Origin: Mangrovibacillus cuniculi
Lineage (GTDB): Bacteria > Bacillota > Bacilli > Bacillales > R1DC41
Direction: 5' to 3'
Length of the DNA: 64,000 bases
Assembly (NCBI RefSeq): GCF_015482585.1
Contig: NZ_CP049742.1
Coordinates: 136,501-200,500 of the forward strand
The notes under the pieces were generated by a model that did not search any database, was not told where the DNA came from, and was given only the letters and a program-made list of their open reading frames with translations. Position numbers and translations under genes: made by a program. Shown here one piece after another: positions 43,635 through 52,941 of the stretch (its first letter is position 1; each line of letters begins with the position of its first letter).

Positions 43635-43828
43635 TTCCTCCTAATAGAATACTTCTTTTCTGCCTATTGTTTAGTTGCATTATTTTGTCTAGCAGCGTAG
43701 TTTTATTAACTACACCATTCCTTTTTGTGAAAATAATTAATTTGCTATCCATTATTATATTATCTGGTATGGTAGGTGCGTTTATTCGTGAATATTTCAT
43801 ACTAAAATCACAAAATAAAAATAGCTGA
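43631..43828 (+). CDS. Small membrane protein, 65 aa
   Basis: The ATG overlaps the stop of the GNAT gene and follows AGGAGAG by 4 nt. Two hydrophobic segments (ILLFCLLFSCIILSSSVVLL and INLLSIIILSGMVGAFI) with a basic end. The 4-nt overlap favours a real coupled gene, though no homologue is recognised. Its stop codon lies in the stem of the shared terminator. Confidence 0.55.
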   Translation: MIPPNRILLFCLLFSCIILSSSVVLLTTPFLFVKIINLLSIIILSGMVGAFIREYFILKSQNKNS

Positions 43829-43849
43829 CGCAACAAGTGGTCAGCTATT
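43820..43849. terminator. Terminator between convergent genes
   Basis: AATAGCTGAC (43820-43829) pairs perfectly with GTCAGCTATT (43840-43849); on the minus strand a T-rich run follows, so it ends the Gfo/Idh/MocA gene. Confidence 0.8.
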
Positions 43850-43855
43850 ATTTGG

Positions 43856-44863
43856 TTAATAATGTACCACTTTACCCGATTTCGAGGATTCATACGCGCA
43901 TTCGATCATTCTTGTTAAACCTGTAGCAGCTTCTATATTATAGTAGCGAGATGGAGTAAAATCGGAACGCTGAATAGCTTGAATAAACTCCACTATTGGC
44001 TTTTTTTCCTCTAAAAGAAACGCTTCTTTTGGCACAGGTGACAATTGCTCAAATCCTTCTACGTGAAAAGACTGAAGAAATGCGCGGAAATTTTCCGGCT
44101 TTGTTCCATTCACAATAAGGGATCCTTCTGTACCAACGATCTCTAGTAAGTTATCCATTTTTCCAGAAACAAATGACGTATGAGCTGTTCCAATTGCGCC
44201 ACTTTCAAACTCGACAACAGTTGTAGAAATTTCATCGCTGCCTGTTCCCTTTAACTCGTTCATTAGGCAGGATACTTTCTGCGGCTTACCTAGAAAATGA
44301 GGTAACAAATATAGTCCGTGGCACCCTAAATCTAGCGTTACTCCGCCACCTGTTTGTGATTTGTCAAACCAATAGCTTGGAAGCATGTTTTTATCCAAAG
44401 CTGCTTGATGTGCACGTCTGAAGTAAACCGAGGTGATCTCGCCTAGCTTTCCATCATCTATTAAATGCTTAGCATAACGATATGGCCCAATTTCTAATGA
44501 CTCTAACGAAATGATGAAATGGACACCATTTTCCTCCATCGCTTCTTGTATTTCCACACAGTCTTCTACACTTAAGGCTAATGCTTTATCCGTAAAGATA
44601 TGTTTCTTTGCTTTTGCCGCTTTTATAATGACTTCTTTATGCTTAACCGTCGCACACTCAACCATGACGGCATCAATCGTTGGATCAGCTAATACATCCT
44701 CTAAATTTGGATTAAATGATGTAGCAAACGAGTCGGCAAAAGCCTTGCCTCTAGTCACATCATCATCCCAAACAACAGACAGTTCTGCACCGTGCTTTAA
44801 TGCCTCTGTAACAAATCCTCCCGTATGTACATGCCAAGCGCTTAATAATGCTAGTTTAACCAC
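43856..44863 (-). CDS. Gfo/Idh/MocA-family NAD(P)-dependent oxidoreductase
   Basis: 335 residues from a GTG behind AAAGGGGG; the frame reaches 44914 but without a better site. The N-terminal Rossmann fold binds NAD(P): KLALLSAWHVHTGGFVTEALKHGAELSVVWDDD, then VECATVKHKEVIIKAAKAKKHIFTDKALALS with the catalytic lysine region (KHIFTDKALA). The C-terminal substrate domain carries GGGVTLDLGCHGLYLLPHFLG. Family members oxidise sugars, inositols or related compounds. The particular substrate is unknown. Single gene. Confidence 0.88.
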   Translation of the reverse strand: MVKLALLSAWHVHTGGFVTEALKHGAELSVVWDDDVTRGKAFADSFATSFNPNLEDVLADPTIDAVMVECATVKHKEVIIKAAKAKKHIFTDKALALSVEDCVEIQEAMEENGVHFIISLESLEIGPYRYAKHLIDDGKLGEITSVYFRRAHQAALDKNMLPSYWFDKSQTGGGVTLDLGCHGLYLLPHFLGKPQKVSCLMNELKGTGSDEISTTVVEFESGAIGTAHTSFVSGKMDNLLEIVGTEGSLIVNGTKPENFRAFLQSFHVEGFEQLSPVPKEAFLLEEKKPIVEFIQAIQRSDFTPSRYYNIEAATGLTRMIECAYESSKSGKVVHY

Positions 44864-44949
44864 AATTTTTCCCCCTTTTTTCTTCTCCCTGTTAAAAATT
44901 AATTTTCTGCACAAGCTACTAGAAAGCTTTTTTACATAGGAGGTGAACC

Positions 44950-46272
44950 TTGACCGATTTGGTCTTGGATAACTTGATTATACTAAATCTTTTTCTAGTC
45001 GCGGTATTAATAGCATTGACAGCATTCTTCGTGGCAACAGAATTTGCAGTGGTAAAGGTAAGGGGAACGCGTATTGAACAATTGGCGGAAGAAGGAAACA
45101 AATCCGCTTTAGCAGCACAAAAAGTACTGGATAACTTAGATGGCTATCTCTCCGCATGCCAATTGGGTATTACCATCACAGCATTAGGTCTTGGTTGGCT
45201 TGGGGAACCAACTATCGAGCGAATTCTGCATCCCGTATTTGAGGAACTGGCTGTACCAAGCTCTGTTTCACATATATTATCTTTCGGAATAGCTTTTTCT
45301 TTAATTACTTTTTTACATGTAGTAATTGGTGAACTAGCACCGAAGACAGTGGCGATTCAAAAAGCAGAACAAGTATCATTGTTGCTTTCGAGGCCATTAA
45401 TTTTGTTTTATAAAATTATGTATCCATTCATTTGGGCGCTAAATGGCTCTGCTCGTTTTCTTGTAGGAGTGTTTGGAATCAAATCAGCTTCCGAACATGA
45501 GGTAGCACACAGTGAGGAAGAGCTTCGCATAATCCTTACGGAGAGTTACGAAAAAGGAGAAATCAATAAATCTGAATTTAATTATGTAAATAAGATTTTT
45601 GAATTTGACAACCGTGTAGCAAAAGAAATAATGGTTCCAAGAACGGACATGGTCGTATTAGATTTGCACGATCCAATCGAAGAAGTGTTGGAAACATTTA
45701 AAGAGGAACAGTTTACTCGTTACCCAATTGTAGATGGGGATAAAGACCTCATTGTCGGAATGTTAAACACAAAAGAAATCTTTACGGATTATATTCACTT
45801 TACACCAAACCAGATACAGACATTTATTTTAAAAAAATATGTACGCCCTGTCTTGAAAGTAATTGAAACAATTCCAATCCATAATCTATTGATGAAAATG
45901 CAAAAAGAACGAAAACACCTTGCTGTTTTAATAGATGAGTATGGTGGGACCGCTGGGCTAGTGACAGTGGAAGATATCCTAGAAGAGATTGTTGGGGAGA
46001 TTCGAGATGAGTTTGATCAAGATGAAAAACCCCAAATACAAAAGATATCTAGTCATCAATACATTTTAGACGGAAGAGTACACATTAGTGATGTCAACGA
46101 GCTTTTTAATTTGACCATTGATGATTCGGAGCTAGATACCATAGGTGGCTGGATCTTAACAAAAAACATCGACATTGAAGTTGGCGAAACTGTTGTAGAA
46201 GATCATACTGAATTCACTGTTCTTGAAATGGATGGGAGAATGATTAGAAGTATGGAGGTTTCGGGAAGATAG
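44950..46272 (+). CDS. CNNM/CorC-family (hemolysin-like) transporter with CBS domains
   Basis: 440 residues, TTG start 6 nt behind AGGAGGTG. An N-terminal DUF21 membrane domain with four helices (NLFLVAVLIALTAFFVATEFAVVKVRG; YLSACQLGITITALGLGWLGEPT), a pair of CBS domains (MVPRTDMVVLDLHDPIEEVLE; HLAVLIDEYGGTAGLVTVEDILEEIVGEIRDEFD) and a C-terminal CorC/HlyC domain (LDGRVHISDVNELFNL). Bacillus YhdP-type homologues export Mg2+. The name hemolysin is historical. Paralogue assignment (YhdP, YugS, YrkA) is not possible here. Confidence 0.88.
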   Translation: MTDLVLDNLIILNLFLVAVLIALTAFFVATEFAVVKVRGTRIEQLAEEGNKSALAAQKVLDNLDGYLSACQLGITITALGLGWLGEPTIERILHPVFEELAVPSSVSHILSFGIAFSLITFLHVVIGELAPKTVAIQKAEQVSLLLSRPLILFYKIMYPFIWALNGSARFLVGVFGIKSASEHEVAHSEEELRIILTESYEKGEINKSEFNYVNKIFEFDNRVAKEIMVPRTDMVVLDLHDPIEEVLETFKEEQFTRYPIVDGDKDLIVGMLNTKEIFTDYIHFTPNQIQTFILKKYVRPVLKVIETIPIHNLLMKMQKERKHLAVLIDEYGGTAGLVTVEDILEEIVGEIRDEFDQDEKPQIQKISSHQYILDGRVHISDVNELFNLTIDDSELDTIGGWILTKNIDIEVGETVVEDHTEFTVLEMDGRMIRSMEVSGR

Positions 46273-46368
46273 CTGTGCTTTGTTAGTGCGGGATTATTTT
46301 TTCCATCTAATGACCCTTGTGAGGAATTGGAAGAAAAGTTACAATTATCACAAGGGAGTGTGATCATT

Positions 46369-46983
46369 ATGTTTAAAAAATTAGCAGCAGACGCATTAGG
46401 ACTATCTGATATCGGAAAGATTATTTCCCCACAAGACTATGATAAAACAGATTCAGACGACTACGTTTTTGAAGAGGACTCGGAGAAAATCTACTTCTTG
46501 ATCAAGACAAAAGCGGATGAGTATTGCTTCACAAACTTAGCGCTAATACACGTAGATGGAGAAAATGCCATCTCATCTAAACGTACACTTAAGCGTTACC
46601 CTTATGCAAAATATCCTATCTCAAACGTATTCCTAGAAACAGCTGGTAAAGTGGACCTAGACGTAGAAATTAAATTCCGTATGGGAAATGTGGATTTTGA
46701 TATCGACGTTCACAAAGAACAAATCGAACTACTAAAAGACCTATACAAAACATTACTTCGCATTGCTGAAATGGTAGAAGAAAACAACACGCGTTTCGGC
46801 TTCGCGGAAAACAGCCTGCAAAACGCTGCAAAGGTACTAACAAGCTCTCGTTCCGAAGAGCAATCCTTATCTGCAGAATTTAAACAAATCACCGAGTACG
46901 GCTTCTCCTTCCTAGAGGAAGCACACCAAAACTACCGTCGCAAAGACTTCGGCGCGGTGTTTGAAAAGTATTTAAATAATTAA
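46369..46983 (+). CDS. yvbH: PH-domain protein YvbH
   Basis: 204 residues from the ATG behind GGGAG; the frame to 46327 has a worse site. The first ~125 residues form a bacterial PH domain (MFKKLAADALGLSDIGKIISPQDYDKTDSDDYVFEEDSEKIYFLIKTKADEYCFTNLALIHVDG). The C-terminal helical extension (ELLKDLYKTLLRIAEMVEENNTRFG...LEEAHQNYRRKDFGAVFEKYL) is the YvbH-type oligomerisation region. Length fits the B. subtilis homologue, but function is uncharacterised. Followed by a terminator and repeat array II. Confidence 0.85.
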   Translation: MFKKLAADALGLSDIGKIISPQDYDKTDSDDYVFEEDSEKIYFLIKTKADEYCFTNLALIHVDGENAISSKRTLKRYPYAKYPISNVFLETAGKVDLDVEIKFRMGNVDFDIDVHKEQIELLKDLYKTLLRIAEMVEENNTRFGFAENSLQNAAKVLTSSRSEEQSLSAEFKQITEYGFSFLEEAHQNYRRKDFGAVFEKYLNN

Positions 46984-46990
46984 TTATGAT

Positions 46991-47018
46991 AGACCAGGCA
47001 TTGAGCTTGGTCTTTTTT
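46991..47018 (+). terminator. Terminator after yvbH
   Basis: AGACCAGGC pairs with GCTTGGTCT (one G-T) around ATTGA, followed by T6. Confidence 0.85.
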
Positions 47019-47059
47019 GTGTTCGTGAACAGTAACAACTTAGCTCATGTTGAGAGAGG

Positions 47060-47707
47060 ATGGCGGCTTAAGCGCTTAAGCCGCCATGCGAGAGAGGGAG
47101 TGGAGGCGACAAAAAGGCTAAGTCGCCATGCGGGGGTGACAGGGAAGGCGACAAAAGGGTTAAGCCGCCATGCGGGGGAGGAAAGGAAGGCGACAAAAGG
47201 GTTAAGTCGCCATGCGGGGGAGGAAAGGAAGGCGACAAAAGGGTTAAGTCGACATGCGGGCGAGGAAAGGAAGGCGACAAAGCGATTAAGTCGCCATGCG
47301 AGAGAGGAAGGGAAGGCGACAAAAGGGTTAAGTCGCCATATGGGGGAGGAAAAGAAGGCGACAAAGCGATTAAGTCGCCATGCGAGAGAGGAAGGGAAGG
47401 CGACAAAGGGGTTAAGCCGCCATATGGGAGAGGAAAGAAAGGCGACAAAGCGGTTAAGTCGCCATGTGGGAGAAGAAGGGAAGGCGACAAAAGGGTTAAG
47501 TCGCCATATGGGGGAGGAAAGGAAGGCGACAAAGCGATTAAGTCGCCATGCGAGAGAGGATGGGAAGGCGACAAAGGGGTTAAGCCGCCATGCGAGAGAG
47601 GAAATCAAGGGTACAAAAGCGCTTAAGCCGCCAGGGAGGAGAAGGCCCCCATGTACAAAGCGCTTAAGCCGCCAGACAAGAGAAGGAAACCTATCTACAA
47701 AAGCCCA
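47060..47707 (+). repeat. Repeat array II: 28-bp palindrome, 42-bp units, then CGCTTAAG units
   Basis: The array opens with a perfect 28-bp palindrome (47060-47087; arms ATGGCGGCTTAAGC and its complement). GGCGAC then recurs at 47105, 47147, 47189, 47231, 47273, 47315, 47357, 47399, 47441, 47483, 47525 and 47567, exactly 42 bp apart. Each pairs with a GTCGCC or CCGCC about 20 nt on (hairpin unit). It ends with two GTACAAA(A)GCGCTTAAGCCGCC copies. Because 42 is a multiple of three, all frames without a stop run through it, giving spurious long ORFs such as 46986-47852. Confidence 0.9.
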
Positions 47708-47848
47708 TACACCCCACCACCCCATCCCTCTCCTCAACAATCCCCCCACGACTTTTTCCTCAAATCCAAGTTCACCGGCTAAAAATCAAAAAAACTTCCA
47801 TACTAAGGAAATAAACAGCTACGGAATATGCAATTGTGGGGAATATAA

Positions 47849-47898
47849 TTGACAGTGAGAATCATATTCAATTAGAATCTAAATGAAAATAATTATCA
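47849..47898 (+). promoter_or_regulatory. Iron-regulated promoter of the siderophore operon with two Fur-like boxes
   Basis: TTGACA (47849-47854), 18-bp spacer, TAGAAT (47873-47878). Inside the spacer TGAGAATCATATTCA (47856-47870) matches 12 of 15 positions of the Fur consensus TGATAATNATTATCA. Just downstream TGAAAATAATTATCA (47884-47898) matches 14 of 15. The start codon is at 47933. Confidence 0.75.
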
Positions 47899-47932
47899 CT
47901 AATTCACGATTTCCATGATGGAGGATCAAAAC

Positions 47933-49770
47933 ATGACTCAACAACAGACGACCGCCTCGTCGGCTCTCTCTTATATACAAACGAACTTCCCAGAACTTGA
48001 ATCAACATACTTAGCTAACGTAGAAAAGGCAAAGAAATCAGTTCTGCAACAACTGATGCAAGCTGTCGTAAGGGAACAATTAGTAGAGACTTCTTGGGGG
48101 ATAAGCAGCTGACTGCATACTTAGGGCAGGATGTGGTGCTGGAGGTTCCAGTTCAACACGTGTATCAGTTACGTCAGTTCGATATAAAAGGTGACATTAC
48201 CTTTATCACTAAGGAACAAAAAGAAACGGTCAAAGACCCTTGTCAACTAGTGGATTTGCTTGCACTTTCTCCAACTATTTTAGAGAAAGATGACTTGCAA
48301 GCTTTTAAATTAGAAGTGGAAAACAGTGTGTACAACTATGCGTTAGGTTTGACCAGTGTACCTATCAGGTTTGCGTCGTTACCAAAAGAAAACTCAGTAT
48401 GGGAGTATGTAACGAATCAATCCACCAACTTTAGTCCGTTAACCTTCTTTGAACAGCTGGTGATTCAAGGTCACACCATTCATCCATGTTCCAGAACGAG
48501 ATTAGGCATGGCAGCAGAAGCTGTTACGACCTATGCACCAGAATGGGGGTCGGATTTTGAGGTCCCTGTCGTTGCGGTTCATCAACGACATGTCCATGTG
48601 ACCAACAAAGAGGGAGAAGGGATTACTGAATTACTGCTGAAAGATTACCCTTCCTTTCAAGCACAACTGAAGAAGCAATTAGGGGAAGAGTGGAAGCAGT
48701 ACGAACTCATCCCTGTCCATCCCTGGCAATTAGAGAATACAATTATTCCAAGATACCAAAAAGAGATAACGGAAAAAGTGGTTGTGCCACTAGAAAAAAT
48801 CAGCATCCCTATGTCCGCTTTGGTGTCGTTCCGTTCTCTTTCACCAACAGGTTCAAAACGTTTACACCATATTAAAACGGCTATTAATGTTCAGATGACA
48901 AGCGCGGTTCGAACGGTGTCAGCAGCTTCTACCATCAACGGCCCGAAGCTTTCCGTGATTCTCGAACAACTAGAGAGGGAAGCAAATGTTCAGTTTTTAC
49001 AAGAAAAATCGGGAATTCACTTTATCCCTTCTGAACATCTCTCGGATACGGATAAGAATTTCTATGAGAAGAATCTTGCTTCCATCATTAGAGAAAATCC
49101 CGAAGCGAAGTTACATACCGGAGAGGTTGCCATGCCAGGTGTCTCCCTTCTTGCACCATCACCGTTCACAAACAAAATGGTCATAGAAGAGCTCATTCAA
49201 AGTCTTGCGGAAAAAGAAAATCTATCGCAAGAAGCGGCCACAAAAGCTTTCCTACAAAAATATGTAGATGTGGTGCTACCAGGAGTTCTCACGTTAATGA
49301 CGAAGTTTGGCATTAGTCTAGAAGTCCACTTGCAGAATGCTGTTATCGTCTTTCAAGATAAACTGCCAAAACGACTACTCATCCGTGATAACGGTGGCGT
49401 TAGAATTATGCCTTCACGATTAGGTCAAGAAGTAGACATTGATAACAGAACAAACCTACTAACAGATGAAGCAAAAGATCTGCACGCCATTTTCTCTCAT
49501 GCCGTCATTCACAATCACTTGGGTGAAATTATTGTGGCTTTGACAAGAAAAGGATTAAGTAAGGAAGAAACGCTCTGGAACATTGTCCGTACAAAGATAG
49601 AAGAGGTGTTTTCACGACTTCCACATGCAGAAATGGACCGAGAAGCCATCCTTGCTCCAACGACAACCATGAAAGCACTCGTGAAAATGAGACTTTCTGA
49701 TGCATTTATGGATAATTTGTACGTTACATTACCGAATCCCTTACATCTGAAGGAGGTGAAACAACCATGA
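47933..49770 (+). pseudogene. IucA/IucC-family siderophore synthetase, split by a -1 frameshift
   Basis: Start ATG 8 nt behind GGAGG. The first part (47933-48112) ends MRE..LVETSWGISS. The second part begins in the other frame at LGDKQLTAYLGQDV. Adding one G to the run 48096-48100 would join them as ...ETSWGDKQLTAYL, giving about 612 residues, normal for the family. The downstream frame keeps all motifs: GHTIHPCSRTRLG, PVHPWQ, the KTAINVQMTSAVRT segment and EVHLQNAV. It ligates citrate or another carboxylate to an amine or alcohol. The stop overlaps the next gene by 4 nt. Confidence 0.8.
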
Positions 49771-51713
49771 AGGCACTTCAACTTAAGAATCAAAACATGC
49801 TAAAAGAAGAACAAGAAGTGTATGAGTTTCTTCAGCAGAAAATGCCGGAGTATGCACCTCGTTACATTTCTCTGTTATCCAAAGGCCGAAAGGGTATATT
49901 GCATAAACTCGCATCTGGTATCCTCCGAGAAAATATAGATGATAGTTACCTTAACGCAGTTACTCGTAAAGGGACCAGTGAGACTTGGGGAGAAAGCCAT
50001 CTACCTTCCTATTTCTTTACTTGGATCAAAACAATGCCTCTCAGTCACAATGGCACCTACAAAATTGTGGAGAGAGATGGTCGTTACTTTGTTTTCCAAA
50101 TAGAAGGAGAGTTTGCCTACCAGCGAGTGCAGACGACAGGGGATATTCTCCTCGTCACAGAACACGGTGTTTCTGCGATAGATACGGCGTCTCAATTACT
50201 AGGTGAGTTCTACCAAAACAGCGCTTCTCCTGAAAATTTCGAAGGCTTCATCGTGGAGTTGGATAACGGAACTGCGAATGCTACGCTTTCCTACTTGTAT
50301 GAAGAAATCTGGTCACATCAGGTTCGAGTAGAGGGGAAGGAGCGGAATGTGTGCAATCTGTGGGATTATATTCGTGAAAAACAGCTAGAAGATCCATCGT
50401 TCTCAACGGCTCTTTTCTTTGAACAATTAGCGGTAGAAGGCCACCATTTGCACCCTGGTGCCAAGACGAAAACAGGGCTTCGAGTAGATAATGTCTTTCG
50501 TTATTCACCTGAGTTTCACCAGACGTTTTCTGTTCGATTTGTTGCAGTACATCGAACGTTACTTCGTACTACAGAGGAAGGTGGATTCTTAGAAACAGTT
50601 CTTCCAAGTGTTCATGCAAAAGGAATGAGAGAGCTGCAGGATAGAGGGTTTGAAGCTAGTGAATATGATATCTTGCCAGTCCATCCATGGCAGTATAAGT
50701 TTGCGCTTGCCTCTATTTATGAAGAGGAAATCAGAAGAGAACAATTGTTATTTTTACCTAACGTAACTCTTAAAGCGAAGGCAACATCTTCATTCCGAAC
50801 AGTGTATCCACTGGAAAAGTCAGCGCCAGGAATTAAACTCGCGGTAAACAGCCAAATGACGTCAACGGTTCGATCTATTTCCACGAACACGGCGTTAAAT
50901 ACGACGTCATTTTCAGCAATGATAGATGAGATAAAAAAGAGAGAACCACACTTAACAAGCTTTGTACCCATAAACGAGATTGCAGGTGCGGCATTTCCTT
51001 CTGGGGATAATTTGAAGAGCAGGAATCTCTCTGTCTTGTTAAGAGAAAGTATAGAAGATAAGTTGGAACCAGGAGAAATAGCGATAGCGGGTTCATCCTT
51101 GTACGCGAAGTCTCCATTTTCTACGAAAACAATCGTGCAAGAAATGGTGGATAGCTACAAGAAGGATGTTGTTGGATTCTTTGAAGACTACGTGGATAAG
51201 AGTTTAGCTGGATTTTTAACGCTGATGGTCAAGTATGGCGTGGCGTTAGAGGGGCATTTGCAAAACAGTGTACCTGTGATGAAAGACGGAGAAATTACGC
51301 GCTTTTTCTTCCGCGATTGGGGCGGTGCGAGAATTTACAAGCCGAGGCTAGAGAATCAGGGAGTTTCTATTTCCTTCGAAGAAAATTCGGTATCCATTAC
51401 CAATAGTATACGAGACATGCATGATAAACTTTATTACACGGTGTTCCAAAACCATTATGGGGAGGTCATTCGTCAGCTCGTCCTGCATTACGACGTTTCG
51501 GAATTATCTTTATGGCAATTGGTCAAACAGAAATGTAAAGAGATCCTGTCGACATTAAGGGAAGAAGTTTGTGTGGAGGACGATTCGACGTTCATATTCC
51601 AACCAATCGTGCAACATAAATCGCTTACTACCATGAGATTGAAAGATGGAAAAGGCTATGAGTATAACGAAGTGCCAAATCCACTTTCTTGGGATGGCGT
51701 TTCAAATGAGTGA
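49767..51713 (+). CDS. IucA/IucC-family NIS siderophore synthetase
   Basis: 648 residues, intact, ATG behind GGAGGTG. It starts in an ATGA overlap with the frameshifted gene. The family motifs are GHHLHPGAKTKTG (about 225-237), PVHPWQYK, KLAVNSQMTSTVRSIS, EGHLQNSV and RDWGGARIYK (C-terminal ATP-binding and citrate pocket). These enzymes use ATP to adenylate a citrate-type carboxylate and condense it with an amine. Together with the first synthetase it would build a bis-citrate-type carboxylate siderophore. The exact substrates are inferred, not seen. Confidence 0.9.
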   Translation: MKALQLKNQNMLKEEQEVYEFLQQKMPEYAPRYISLLSKGRKGILHKLASGILRENIDDSYLNAVTRKGTSETWGESHLPSYFFTWIKTMPLSHNGTYKIVERDGRYFVFQIEGEFAYQRVQTTGDILLVTEHGVSAIDTASQLLGEFYQNSASPENFEGFIVELDNGTANATLSYLYEEIWSHQVRVEGKERNVCNLWDYIREKQLEDPSFSTALFFEQLAVEGHHLHPGAKTKTGLRVDNVFRYSPEFHQTFSVRFVAVHRTLLRTTEEGGFLETVLPSVHAKGMRELQDRGFEASEYDILPVHPWQYKFALASIYEEEIRREQLLFLPNVTLKAKATSSFRTVYPLEKSAPGIKLAVNSQMTSTVRSISTNTALNTTSFSAMIDEIKKREPHLTSFVPINEIAGAAFPSGDNLKSRNLSVLLRESIEDKLEPGEIAIAGSSLYAKSPFSTKTIVQEMVDSYKKDVVGFFEDYVDKSLAGFLTLMVKYGVALEGHLQNSVPVMKDGEITRFFFRDWGGARIYKPRLENQGVSISFEENSVSITNSIRDMHDKLYYTVFQNHYGEVIRQLVLHYDVSELSLWQLVKQKCKEILSTLREEVCVEDDSTFIFQPIVQHKSLTTMRLKDGKGYEYNEVPNPLSWDGVSNE

Positions 51714-52929
51714 CAAAACACTCCTTTGGAGGCAAGGATTTTCATTAAGAAAACGAAAAGAAAGCGTCTTTTATCGTTTTTTAACAGGGACGTTCATTGT
51801 GAGGACAACCGATTGGATGGATTTAACGATACTCAATTGGTTTGTCTTTCAGTGGACGGGTTCCCCGGTAGCGCTAGGAATTTTAAACGCTTGTCGTTTA
51901 TTACCGACTCTGTTGATTAGCTTTCCTACAGGTGTGATGGCAGATCGTTTTGACCGCCAAAAGCTGTTAATTATCAGTAATATAGGTGTGTTTTGTTTCA
52001 CGATGTTGCTCGCACTCATTGTTTTTTTACAATGGTCGATTAGTTGGTTATTCGTCTTGGTGGTCGGTCGATCGTTGTTTATGACATTAGAAGTTACGGT
52101 ACGAAATGCTTTCTTATCCAACGTGGTTTCGAAAGAATTTTTACCAAAAGCAATATCCCTGCAAACGATGCTTATTAACGTATCCCGTATGATTGGACCT
52201 GCCATTGCAGGGTGGCTACTAGTTTTCACAGAGGTTTGGCTCTTATTTTTTATCGTCGCGTTTGGATCGCTGGTTGCTATCGCGTTCCTTGGGAAGTTGG
52301 AAATTACGACAGAGAAGCCTAAAGTCAGAAAGAGCTTAGAAAGCAAACAATGGCGAGAGACAATTGGGTATATCAAACAAAATCCGTTACTGCTTTCCAT
52401 CCTCTTATTTGCTATAGCTCCTATGATTTTTGGTTTTCCATATACCACTATGCTCCCTCTTTTTGTAGATCAGTTGATGGGATTAGGGCCTAGTGGATTA
52501 GGCATTTTATTGTCTGTCTCTTCTTTGGGCGCTATTATTGCGACTGCGGTTTTAACCGTCACAACTCTTCCAAAGGGTCGCACGTTAGTGTTATCGGCAC
52601 TTTGTTTTGGGGGATTTTTAATGATGTGGATGCTGGCTTCATCGAGTTATATTTTATCCCTAATCGCTATGGGAGCCATAGGATTCTTCAGCCAGCTATA
52701 CCGTACCACGAGTCGTATTGCACTCCAACTTCAAACGAGTGACGAATGGAGAGGGAGAGTGCTGAGCATCGCCCTAATGGACCGAGCCTATATTCCACTT
52801 GGCGCTATAATCATCGGTTTTGTCGCGAGTCTTTTTGGTCCTGCAGCAGCAGGTTGGCTGATGGGAGTGGGCTGTGTCACAAGTGTCTTGTTAATTTTAT
52901 GGAGAAGAAAAGAAATTTGGAGTATGTAA
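51706..52929 (+). CDS. MFS exporter in the siderophore operon
   Basis: 407 residues from ATG 51706, overlapping the end of the synthetase gene by 8 nt; the ribosome site is weak, so an earlier ATG at 51694 remains possible. Twelve helices, with the motif PTGVMADRFDRQKLLI after helix 2 and no N-terminal extension. Family and context (siderophore synthetases on one side, decarboxylase on the other) indicate export of the siderophore, as done by SfaA, SbnD, PvsC or FslB in other clusters. Confidence 0.85.
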   Translation: MSDKTLLWRQGFSLRKRKESVFYRFLTGTFIVRTTDWMDLTILNWFVFQWTGSPVALGILNACRLLPTLLISFPTGVMADRFDRQKLLIISNIGVFCFTMLLALIVFLQWSISWLFVLVVGRSLFMTLEVTVRNAFLSNVVSKEFLPKAISLQTMLINVSRMIGPAIAGWLLVFTEVWLLFFIVAFGSLVAIAFLGKLEITTEKPKVRKSLESKQWRETIGYIKQNPLLLSILLFAIAPMIFGFPYTTMLPLFVDQLMGLGPSGLGILLSVSSLGAIIATAVLTVTTLPKGRTLVLSALCFGGFLMMWMLASSSYILSLIAMGAIGFFSQLYRTTSRIALQLQTSDEWRGRVLSIALMDRAYIPLGAIIIGFVASLFGPAAAGWLMGVGCVTSVLLILWRRKEIWSM

Positions 52930-52941
52930 GGAGGAACGGAC

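Noticed and set aside
46986-47852. Long plus-strand ORF through array II and its opposite-strand counterparts
   Set aside because: The 42-bp period is a multiple of three, so a stop-free frame repeats with every unit. Composition is purely the 14-residue repeat, with no ribosome site or relation to neighbours.
49767-51713. Second siderophore synthetase also broken
   Set aside because: The frame is continuous with all family motifs and normal length; only the first synthetase is split.
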